Source of the DNA: Calliopum simillimum
Lineage: Eukaryota; Arthropoda; Insecta; Diptera; Lauxaniidae
Reading direction: 5' to 3'
NCBI GenBank assembly: GCA_951812925.1
Contig: OX638370.1
Coordinates: 103,926,897 to 103,990,896, forward strand
Length of the DNA stretch: 64,000 nucleotides
The notes under the pieces are model-generated. The model did not search any database. It worked only from the letters and a program-made list of their open reading frames with translations, and was not told the DNA's origin. Within the stretch, counting starts at the first letter, position 1, and every line of letters begins with the position of its first letter. A program made the position numbers and the translations under genes. Shown here one piece after another: positions 12,291 through 20,422 of the stretch.

Positions 12291-12660
12291 AAAAGCTGCA
12301 AGTCAACAAGTGCTTAAGGCGCATTCTAGAGGTCTGGTGGTCTCGCACTATCTCAAAAGCCGAACTATACCTATAATTGCAAGCAGATGATCACAGCAAA
12401 CGGAATCAAGCCACGACAGTGGGGATGGATAGGTCATACTCTCCGGTAAACAAACAGCAAAGTCTGCCGTTAGGCCCTTAAGTGGAATACACAAGGCAGC
12501 AGAGGACATGATAGACCAAGAACCACCTGAAAAGGTCGCTAAATAAGGAAATTCGAGAGTAGGGAAAGTCGTGGCAAGTAATAAAAGTCGTCGCAAAGGA
12601 TCTTGATAAATGAAGACGTTTCATTTTGGCTCTATGCTCCTCATAGGACTTACATGATAA
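12285..12660 (+). pseudogene. Non-LTR retrotransposon C-terminal domain relic
   Basis: The plus strand reads LQVNKCLRRILEVWWSRTISKAELY, then WGWIGHTLR, ALKWN.QGSRGHDRPRTT and a tail ending near 12,650 with LMLCSS-like residues. This 'WIGHTLR...GRP..TW' block is the conserved C-terminus of certain non-LTR RT proteins. It is the expected continuation of the RT relic at 10,365-10,840. Stops and frame changes are present. Confidence 0.75.
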
Positions 12661-13198
12661 ATGCAATCGAAGAGTGACGTTGAACCTAAAGCCAGTAGAT
12701 AATTTCTTAGTCCTTAAAATTAATGATATACTTAAGCTGCAGAGAATATTGTACTATAGACAATTTTGTTAAAAGCTCATAAATTTTTAATGATTTTATA
12801 TTGAATCAATAATTTCAATAATAACATTGAAAACCAATTAAAACCATCATTCAAATGTGTACTCCACATGGGTGGTCCACTATTTCGGACTTTACAAAAG
12901 CAACTTAATGTGCATACACTTATTGATATATGCAGCTTCATAAATAAATTATCATTAAAAATACATAAAAATTAATTTCACATTGAAATTTATTTAAAAT
13001 GGCGATTTAATGTTTCCTTTGAAATTCATTCACTACCTATACATTTTTACAAGCGCTAATGCAGGTAAAAATAAAACCGACGGATTCAAGCTCACCATTC
13101 AATGGACCGTGTCATACAACAAAAACAAAAAAAAAAAAAAGATTCCAAACAACTGACCAGCTGAAGGCCAAAAGATAACACGACACAATAAATGTAAA

Positions 13199-13229
<31 letters not shown>

Positions 13230-13595
13230 TTACATAAAATAATAACAACAACAAACAAAATCAGATACAACCGCAACGTAAGCTAAAACCATAAATGACG
13301 GCTAATATAAAAGATACACAATACAAAAAAGCAACAAAAACAATGTTCTGGCCAGGCAGTGGTCACAGGTAGAATCCAAAGCGGCCGATGTCAGCAGCTC
13401 AAAAGATTTCGAACATTTCGAAAAAAAAAAAAACAAAAAGAAACAGCCAACAAAAATAACAACAGAACACACCCGACATGTGGGTGGATTCATCTGAATT
13501 TGAGAAATTAAATGAAAACAACAACAACAAGAACAACAACAATAAATGAAGTGTGTATGCCAACTGAACTGAAGTTGAAGCTCAAAAACAAAAAC
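12661..13595. other. Non-coding stretch with (AAC)n
   Basis: AT-rich, with (CAA)n/(AAC)n at about 13,200-13,232 and 13,516-13,545. No gene is visible. The minus-strand frame running from 13,736 to 13,302 is an artefact of the tRNA and simple repeats. Confidence 0.45.
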
Positions 13596-13602
13596 AAAAA
13601 AA
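13596..13602 (-). terminator. Pol III terminator of tRNA-Ser
   Basis: On the minus strand, 14 nt after the tRNA 3' end there is a run of seven T, preceded by a run of five T. This is the standard RNA polymerase III stop signal. Confidence 0.8.
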
Positions 13603-13615
13603 CTAAATTTTTCTT

Positions 13616-13697
13616 CGCAGTCGGTAGGATTCGAACCTACGCTCCCAGAGGGAATCTGATTTCTAGTCAGACGCCTTAACCGCTCGGCCACGACTGC
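13616..13697 (-). tRNA. tRNA-Ser: tRNA-Ser (AGA anticodon)
   Basis: An 82-nt class II tRNA. The acceptor pairs GCAGTCG with CGACTGC, with discriminator G. The D-region box A is TGGCCGAGCGG. The anticodon loop CTAGAAA has AGA in the middle, which decodes UCU serine codons. There is a long variable arm (serine type), and the T-arm box B is GGTTCGAATCC. No intron and no encoded CCA, as expected for a eukaryotic nuclear gene. A T7 run follows on the minus strand. All features are intact, so it is probably active. Its 3' end with CCA is complementary to the primer-binding site of the LTR element at 18,933 (14 of 15). Confidence 0.96.
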
Positions 13698-14254
13698 TCG
13701 TATCGTCATCATCTCGCCATCACATGAGTGCCCCAATGGCGCGAATTAGCGCGATAACCGGCCGCGCTGTTTAAAAATAAAAATGAAAAATGAAAAATTT
13801 GTGCAAAATATTTACTTAAAATTTTATCGCTTAGGTACGACGGCAGGCAGGCAAACTTTGCTGAAGTGGCAAAAGATAAGAATTTTGTTTACATATTTTT
13901 TGTTCTTATTGTTGTTGTTGTTGCTAAATACACAAAGGCGCTCAGCTCACCACACCCGGAGAATTTTTTTTTTTTATTTATATATATAATTCTGCAGGCA
14001 CAATCAATTTTTTATTTATTGCGAGATATATCATTCAATTATTGTATTTTTTTGTTTTCGTAGAACGCTTGTGTAAAGTAAACCAGCTATTTCAGACGGC
14101 GTTAACTGTATTATACGTTTATTTCTTCATCTTATTGATAAATAGATGGTTTAATTTATAAAAAAAATATTAGTAAATAAAATCGTCAACGGTCAAGTCA
14201 GCAATCTCTATAGTACCTATTACACTCTTGAACAGAGCGTTCAAATCATAGCAC
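13698..14254. other. Non-coding AT-rich stretch
   Basis: Flank of the tRNA gene with (GTT)n near 13,910-13,925 and poly-T tracts. No gene is visible. Confidence 0.45.
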
Positions 14255-14262
14255 AGTGGGAG

Positions 14263-14720
14263 TAGTGATGAGCAAAATTAGTCTTGGTCTTGCGTCTTGT
14301 TCTTGGTCTTGGTAATTTTGCGAGACCAAGACCAAGACGCTGATATTTTTCCAAGACCAAGACTGCTATGGTCTTGGTCTTGGTCTTGCATAAGATAATC
14401 TTCAAGACCAAGACTGCTTTTCAGTCTTGCTAATTTATAGTTAAAAGGTGTTTCATGCCCGTTTCGAAGATAAAATCATCTCTCAATTTGAATTTTGGCA
14501 TCTTAAAAACCCAACTGCCTTGGAAAAATATGGTTTTGAAACTTTGAATACTCAATATCTGTAGAAATTTTTTCAAGAACAAGACCAAGACCGAGACCAA
14601 GACTTAATGAGCAAGATCAAGACCAAGAACAAGACTCAATATCAAAACCAAGACCAAGACTCAATGTGCAAGAACAAGTCCAAGACCAAGACTGCTATTG
14701 TCTTTGTTTGCTCATCACTA
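14263..14720. mobile_element. hAT-type MITE with 8-bp target duplication
   Basis: The 458-bp element has terminal inverted repeats TAGTGATGAGCAAA at the left and TTTGCTCATCACTA at the right. It is flanked by perfect 8-bp direct repeats AGTGGGAG at 14,255-14,262 and 14,721-14,728. An 8-bp duplication with a TAGTGATG-type TIR is diagnostic of the hAT superfamily. The interior has no ORF; it is built of many 'aagaccaagac' units, in both orientations, making it strongly fold-back. A diverged fragment of the same family is at about 58,775-58,820. Confidence 0.93.
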
Positions 14721-14728
14721 AGTGGGAG

Positions 14729-15314
14729 AAAGGATCAATATAGCGGCGTTCAATTCAATTTTTATAATTAAGAATTGCAAAAAATTTTATCATCGTCCCA
14801 ATAACCCAATGAGCTTATTAGTACTTTTTGTTCTGGTTTACGAGATTTCTATGAAAAGCTGTGAGCTTTCAAATTTTACTTTTATTTTCCAAACGAAAAT
14901 AAAGTTTTCTCTCTTTTTTGCTTTGGCTGCAAAATCGTTATTAATTTGGTTTACTATATCTGTACTAGCTTAAATTCTAAATTAAGGTTTGTATTAAATA
15001 AAATAGAAGTTGATGGTATGTCTTCGTATGTTTGTTATTAAAAAATTATAGTAAAAATTAACCACTGTGTTAATTTATCTTTTGTAGCCTACTCTAGTCT
15101 ACTGTTGAGTGCAACTTGTCTTACTTTTGTTAATATGATTCCTTACGACTGTGAAATATGCAAAACGACCCTTCAGATCCTGCCATCCTTTATAGTGTGA
15201 TCAAGTTATCGAAACATAAAGCGTTTTCATTAATCTTAATTATTTTTGGTTGTTATTACTATGAATAAGTGGCATGTTCTTCTATGCAAACAATTTAAAT
15301 CAATAAATAAATAA
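14729..15314. other. Non-coding AT-rich stretch
   Basis: No gene or repeat could be supported. The frame at 14,722-14,973 is hydrophobic but has no recognisable family. Confidence 0.45.
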
Positions 15315-15418
15315 TAGCCGTATTCACGATCTTGTTGCATCGTAGCAAACGCAAAATTATTTAAAATTACAAAAACAAATTCCATAGATTTTTCAAAAAA
15401 AGATTGTGAATACGGCTA
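15315..15418. mobile_element. 104-bp mini-MITE
   Basis: The inverted ends are TAGCCGTATTCACGATCTT on the left and AAGATTGTGAATACGGCTA on the right (one mismatch), with about 65 bp between. 'ATAA' or 'TAA' occurs on both sides and may be the target duplication. No coding capacity. Confidence 0.75.
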
Positions 15419-15584
15419 ATAAAAATGTAATAAAAATAGTACTTTTTGCCGGCGCAGAGAAATAAGCAACCAAGAAGTTAAGGCCCCGAAATCGGGGCAC
15501 CATTTCATTTCATGCAAAAGCCCCATTTTGAAATTGGAAATAAGGTCCCAAAATCAAAACTTAAAACTCCATTTTTTTGTTAAT

Positions 15585-16526
15585 TATACCCTTCACTCAG
15601 GGTATATTCACTTTGTTCTTCCTTTTGTAACGCAGAGAAGGAGGCGTGGTAGATATAGAAAAATACATATATTCTTGATCAGCGTCATATCCTGAGTCGA
15701 AATAGCTATGTCCGCCTGTCTGGCTGGCTGGCTGGGTGGCTGGCTGTGTGCTGAAATACACTTTTTGGGAAACTGAGCAAGATAATTCAATGAAATTTGG
15801 GTACACTTCCTCCGTCGTCAAAGTTAGCTCGGGGGATTGAAAATGAGTAAAATCGGTCAACGGACACGCCTACCGCCCATACAAAAAATAATTTAAAATG
15901 CAATTTTAGTAGTATTTTTCACGACAATGCAACCAAAATACACATAAATACTACGAATTGTAAGCGCAAGCTCTAAAAAAAAACTGAGTGAAGTCGAACA
16001 AGAGGGCGTGGCACCTCTTATATAAGCAAAAGCTTCAAAACGCTATATCGACAGCGTTTTTTGAGATATTCAAACCAAATTTGAGTCAGGCACTAACAAT
16101 TATAAATGAAAGCTCTCAACAAAAATTGGATGAAATCGGACAAGGGGGCGTAGTATTTCCCATATAAGCAAAAGTTTCAAAATGCTATACTGAAATAGTT
16201 TTTTGAGATAACCCAACCAAATTTCACTCAAACACTTAAGACTATAAATGACCGCTCTAAGCTAAAACTAGACGAACTCCGACAAGAGGGCGTGGCACCT
16301 CCTATATGAGCAAAAGCTTCAAAACGCTATACTTAAGTAAAACGTTTTTTGAGATAATCCAACCAAATTTCACTCAGACACTAAAAACTATAAATGCAAG
16401 CTCTGAACAAAAACTGGGTGAACTCAGAAAAGAGGGCGTGGTACCTCCCTTACAAGCAAAATTTTCAAAATACTGCAGTTTAAGGTATTTATTTTTTGGC
16501 CAGGCCAAAAGTTACACCCTTACTAG
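15585..16526 (+). mobile_element. DINE-1-like Helitron/Helentron, full-length copy A1
   Basis: It starts with a small hairpin (TATACCCTTCACTCAGGGTA), then the block 'gtaacgcagagaaggaggcg' and the dipteran motif TTCTTGATCAGCGTC. A pyrimidine/CTGG-rich tract follows. After that come about four tandem units of roughly 120 bp containing 'caagagggcgtggcacctc..atataagcaaaagcttcaaaa'. It ends with the hairpin TTTGGCCAGGCCAAA and ..CACCCTTACTAG|T. A 3' hairpin followed by CTAG is a Helitron-type terminus. 942 bp, no ORF. Copies A2-A5 are in this window. Confidence 0.8.
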
Positions 16527-16559
16527 TTTTATTTTTAATTAAACTAAAGAAAGTAAAAA

Positions 16560-16765
16560 CTTGAATGGAGTCTTGCGCTGATGGACATTTGCTTGCAATT
16601 TCAAATTGCATTCTGGGCACAATTTAAATGTCGACATAGTAACAATACAATATTTGCCCTGCCGTCATTGCAAACAGTGGGTTCTGGAAGCTTTTCATCA
16701 TCTTTTGAAACTAATGGCGGCAGGTCCTCATCATCGCTCTCAGTTTTGAAGGTGTCTGAATTAAC
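16560..16765 (-). pseudogene. RING-finger-like C-terminal remnant
   Basis: The minus strand reads an acidic stretch (DTFKTESDDEDLPPLVSKDD, about 16,760-16,700) followed by VCNDGRANIVLLLCRHLN, then CAQ. A frame change then leads to a possible ..CPSAQDSI.. This resembles the C...C.....LPC.H..LC..C part of a C-terminal RING finger. Zinc ligands are incomplete and there is a stop. It lies on the same strand as the MULE-like remnant at 17,935-18,232, with a Tc1-like element between them, so both may belong to one interrupted gene. That link is inferred. Confidence 0.45.
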
Positions 16766-16794
16766 AATAATTGTCGCTCAAGTCGTATTAATTA

Positions 16795-17930
16795 TTAAGC
16801 TCTTTGTTGTGATAAAAATACAGTAGGTCAAAGCCAAAGCCAAGCGCTCTGGTGTACATTCATGAGATTTTGCGCGCACTCGCTTCGCTCGCAAATTTCT
16901 CTTCTTGCCTCTCACCTGCAGTAGGTCAAAGCCAAACTCGTACACCAAAGAAGCTATTTTTCAATGCCCCAAAACTAAGTACACAAAAATAATTTAAGAA
17001 ACTTGAAGTACATTTTTAAATAGCGTATTTAATGCATCAATTTTTGGCAAAAAACCAAACTTTTTGTTTTCCGTTATCTTGGAAAATTAATAAAAAGTTA
17101 CAGAAATCAAGCATATTCAGTACCAAAGCCAAAGTCGTACACCTAAACAAAATGATAATTTTTACATGAGTTCAGTATTAATTGTGCATTATTATGTTTT
17201 TAATTGTCATATCTAGTCCTTTTGACATCCTTTGAATTAGTTTTTCTCTACAGCGCGGATACGTTTTTTTCCATTTTTCCATGAATACCCTTTTCAGTTC
17301 GGTTTTTAAAGAAATTTTGTGCTGGTGAACATTTGGGTCCAGATAATTCCATAAGTTTGCAATAGCATTAATATCTGGACCCTGCACCGGTGTTACGAAT
17401 ACATTGGGACAGTTTTATTGAATCCATAATCTCATATTAGAAGAAATATGTGAGATCGTTATGTTGGTAAAAGTACCTATCACTACATTGACCAAGTTTA
17501 TCCTTACATTGCAATAAATTTAGTCTTAAAAAAAGAGCCAAACCATTAGTGAACTAGCTTCATGTTTTACAAATGGTTTAAGGTTTTTCGAACTAGGTGC
17601 TTCATTTGGTTTTCTCCACACGTATGGTCTACCGTCTGATCCAAAAATATTAATCTTACTTTCATCCAAGAAGAGGACATTTTATCAAAAGAAAAAATCT
17701 ATATGGCCTTATGAGCCTCTTGATGCTTCTTCTTTATTAAAGAAAAACATTAGACGAAATGTAGGCTTTGACCTACTGTAGGTGAGAGGCAAGAAGACAA
17801 ATTTGCGAGCGAAGCGAGTGCGCGCGATATCTCATGAATGTACACCAGAGCGTTTGCTTCGCTCGCAAATTTCTCTTCTTGCCTCTCACCTATGTAAATC
17901 ACAATTAAGAGCTTAAGACTAATCGAATGG
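16795..17930. mobile_element. Tc1-like element with long inverted ends (relic)
   Basis: Opposed arms of about 140 bp bracket a Tc1-type transposase relic. The left arm (16,795-16,937) contains 'ttaagctctttgttgtgat', then two copies of CAGTAGGTCAAAGCC around a 'gcgctctggtgtacattcat' block. The right arm (17,765-17,930) contains the same blocks inverted, including GGCTTTGACCTACTG followed by TA. The block 'cttcgctcgcaaatttctc' occurs three times (16,880, inverted at 17,800, forward at 17,865). Long-TIR Tc1 elements are known in flies, so this architecture is plausible. The exact outer boundary is unclear. Confidence 0.65.
17178..17690 (-). pseudogene. Tc1-like transposase fragment
   Basis: The minus strand reads LFLDESKINIFGSDGRPYVWR at about 17,680-17,615, the second-domain Tc1 signature with the first catalytic Asp region. 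It continues to QGPDINAIANLWNYLDPNV at about 17,387-17,330 (the decayed ..PDLNPIENLWG.. block; Asp present, Glu replaced) and a C-terminal ELKRVF..WKKTYPRCREKLIQRMSKGLDMTIK. The piece between is disrupted. The loss of the catalytic Glu and the breaks make it inactive. Confidence 0.8.
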
Positions 17931-17934
17931 CGCT

Positions 17935-18232
17935 TCAAAAAACCAAATTCCTTTATAAATGACTTTAATTGGTAATAAATTATAAGCATCGCTCCTACCT
18001 GGTTGGCGTACATAACATATATTATAACGAGCTGCCTACAGCACTCTTGTATAACGATTTTAAATGTTGCATCAATCAAAAACGTTCGACGCTCTGGTAA
18101 AATGTTCTCCCGCAACAAATCCAGACTTTTTAAGGAAGAAAATCTGCAAAATGAACCATGACTCTCCTCCGTTATAAAAGCAGTACAAAAATGACTGGGA
18201 TTCAATTCATATTCGGATACCCCGAAGTTCAT
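17935..18232 (-). pseudogene. MULE-like transposase fragment
   Basis: The minus-strand frame contains LDLLRENILPERRTFLIDATF followed by KIV.. and RQLVIIYVMYANQV. The 'RTFLIDATFK...QLLIIYV' pattern is the start of the MULE transposase DDE core (first Asp in DATF), also found in FLYWCH-associated proteins. Only about 100 residues are recognisable and the frame then degenerates. The assignment rests on one motif. Confidence 0.5.
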
Positions 18233-18320
18233 CTAAACCTGTTCCAAGTCTAAGGCCTAAACTACTTCCAGTGGACTTCTAGAAGAAGTAATTATCTGTT
18301 GTGTGTTGATCACACGCTGT

Positions 18321-18328
18321 TATAAATA
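18321..18328 (+). promoter_or_regulatory. TATA box of the 5' LTR
   Basis: TATAAATA matches the TATA consensus and lies 24 bp inside the LTR. It would put transcription start roughly at 18,350-18,365, where the Inr-like 'TTCATAC' occurs. The same element is at 32,687 in the 3' LTR. Confidence 0.55.
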
Positions 18329-18671
18329 TTCATTGCCTACCGTTAGGGATTTGATGTTATTCATACTCAACTCAGTACTAAGGCTATACTCGTGATAGTT
18401 TTAGTACTGCCAGAGAAATAACAGCTAGCATACCTTTAGGAGCTGCTAGTAAAGAACGGTAAGCAAAAGAGTTAAAGAACAGCGGGTTCAACGCGGAAGC
18501 AATCTGACCCCTATATCATAGATACGTGACTTTATTGGGCACGTCAATAAAGCCAAGTAAGATATATTTCGCAATACTGCGAAATAGTACGTAAACAGAT
18601 AATGTAAGTTGTAACCATACATGTATGTAGCTAGAGGCATCTGTAAACCTCTAGCTGGTAAGTAATTTGAA

Positions 18672-18677
18672 AATAAA
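18672..18677 (+). terminator. AATAAA polyadenylation signal in the LTR
   Basis: AATAAA occurs at 18,672 (3' LTR copy 33,038); an earlier candidate is at 18,546 (32,912). Only the 3' LTR copy would act on element RNA. Which one is used cannot be told from sequence. Confidence 0.4.
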
Positions 18678-18827
18678 GAATCAGTTAGTGATCGGAGTTA
18701 AAACAGTCGACAAGTGTTTTATTTGAATCGGAGTTAGGTGTGCAAAGATCCCGAACAAACAACGCCGTAACCAGTGTGAGCAGCAGCAAAGAGAAGTGGG
18801 AGCGGCAGCGGAGCAGCGGAACCAAGG

Positions 18828-18880
18828 GTAAGTAGCCTTAACCGAATTTAACACTATCGTTTCTTTTGTTTCATCTCTAG
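18828..18880 (+). other. Short intron-like segment in U5
   Basis: GTAAGT at 18,828, TAAC-containing branch-like sequences, a pyrimidine-rich run (TTTCTTTTGTTTCATCTCTAG) and AG at 18,880 define a 53-nt segment with all marks of a short fly intron. The copy in the 3' LTR is at 33,194-33,246. Splicing is inferred from signals only. Confidence 0.45.
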
Positions 18881-18932
18881 GTAAACAGCTCAGCTGTATT
18901 TCCCCTCGCAAGGGAAATATAGCAACAACATT

Positions 18933-18947
18933 TGGCGCAGCCGGTAG
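18933..18947 (+). promoter_or_regulatory. Primer-binding site, tRNA-Ser
   Basis: TGGCGCAGCCGGTAG matches the complement of the CCA-tailed 3' end of the tRNA-Ser(AGA) gene at 13,616-13,697 at 14 of 15 positions. It starts two bases after the LTR. It primes minus-strand DNA synthesis. Confidence 0.9.
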
Positions 18948-20422
18948 TCCGAGCCAGGACTACGCATCGAGGGAAGCAGGATTGAAAAAGAGAGATCAAC
19001 GTTGGAAATAATAATTCGTAGAAAGTGGTGAGTATTTTAATTAAAAAACCTTAGAAAGTCTTAGTCTACTTTGCTTTAATTTATTGCAAGTGCTAAGCCA
19101 GCTAGTAGCGGTTTCAATATCGCACAGCTGTTCAGGATCAGGTAGGGCCTAATTCTATTAAGCGATTATAAATTTCGTTACATTTTGTGTGAAAAGTGAG
19201 GGAAAGTGTCCATGAGAGTAGGAAAGGAAACAAATTTTAGGGAAATCTTTGTTAGGTTACAGTCGTTTCGGGACTGGGTGTTCTTGTTTTAAAAAAAAAA
19301 TTTGTGGAAAATTATTAATATTAATAATTTGTGTTTTTGGGAAAAAAAAAGGGAGAAAATTTTTCATAACTGGGAATTGTTAAAAAAAAATTTAGTAAAT
19401 TAAAATTTTAATTTTTGTTCACCGATAGACTGGCTTCCCCCACCCGTGGTAAGAAGTCAGTTGTGCGATATCGGTTTCGTTTTCGTGGAAGAATAATCGG
19501 TGAAAAATTTCTGGAGTTTGCTCTTAGTGGTTTTCGTGCTGGGTTGGCTGAGACCTTTGGTATAATCGAGTACCAAGGGCTTGGGAACCTTGTTAAGGAA
19601 ACTAAGAGGAGTGAAATCCTGGTAATTTTTACAACCGAAGTAGTTCAATTCTTTTGTTCGAACGGTTTACAAACTTTGAAGCCACTTTGCAAGGGGCTGG
19701 TGTTTGTAAAGCTTTCGTTGAAGTTTTGAGCTCGAAATCGGAAAATCCTGCTGGTTTAGTTTTGGGTTCCTGGGAATTATTTTCAAGTAATTCCATGGTT
19801 CCGTTTCGATCAGTAGGATTAAGCGGGAATTAGCGGAGATAATTGAGGAAAGTTTCTTTTGAAAATTTATTTCTTTCTTTACGAAGGGAAAAATTTCGTA
19901 TTCAGTTCTTTTCATACCAGCAACTAAAAGCTGGTATATGCAAAATAAAACGTTTCGTTTATTGTTGCGCAGGTCGTGGTTTCACTTATTCAAAGGGAAA
20001 AAAAATATATGTGAATAGAACTTTGCGTTGTGGTTCATATGAACTGTTTTTGCAATTGTAGTTGCAATTTTTGATTTTTGTTTTTGGTTTTAGCACAATT
20101 GGTTTTCGATTTCAATAAAACAGAAAATAAAAAGACAAAATTAAGTCATTTTTATTTGTCATATTTTTGGTTTGCGTTGGTAGCAAGGCCAATGCGTTAT
20201 TTTGTTATTGGGATTGAAATTACTGCTAATTGTGTTGGTCATTTTTGTTTGCAGTGGGAAAAACTGTATTTGATGAAATTTGTAATATTTGTTAATGTTG
20301 TTAAAGGGTTTTTCTTTGGGTGAATTTCTGAAATATCAAGGACGGCAGATCAAGGCCGTGGTTCAGTGTGCATTTGCGTTTTGGAAGTTGGAAAGATGAA
20401 ACGGTTTTGATTGTTTAGTGTT
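18948..20422 (+). other. Untranslated leader of the LTR element
   Basis: About 1.5 kb without a convincing gene. A consensus donor GTGAGT lies at 19,028. Good acceptor-like sequences are at 20,254 (TTTTTGTTTGCAG) and 20,418 (TTTTGATTGTTTAG, just before the gag ATG), so the leader could be spliced. A frame at 19,415-19,729 starts only at TTG and has no recognisable domain. Confidence 0.5.

Larger units (their letters stand above)
18297..18930 (+). repeat. 5' LTR (634 bp)
   Basis: It starts TGTTGTGTGTTGATCACACG, which contains an imperfect palindrome, and ends in AACAACA. It contains TATAAATA at 18,321, AATAAA at 18,546 and 18,672, an intron-like 53-nt segment (18,828-18,880), and a U5 hairpin TTTCCC..GGGAAA near the end. 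Two bases (TT) separate it from the PBS. Confidence 0.97.

Noticed and set aside
18681..18911. 76-codon minus-strand open frame in each LTR (second at 33,047-33,277)
   Set aside because: It is identical in both LTRs only because the LTRs are, lies antisense to regulatory sequence and crosses the intron-like segment. No domain.
19415..19729. 104-codon frame in the leader of the LTR element
   Set aside because: Begins only at TTG, no recognisable domain, and lies inside a possible leader intron.
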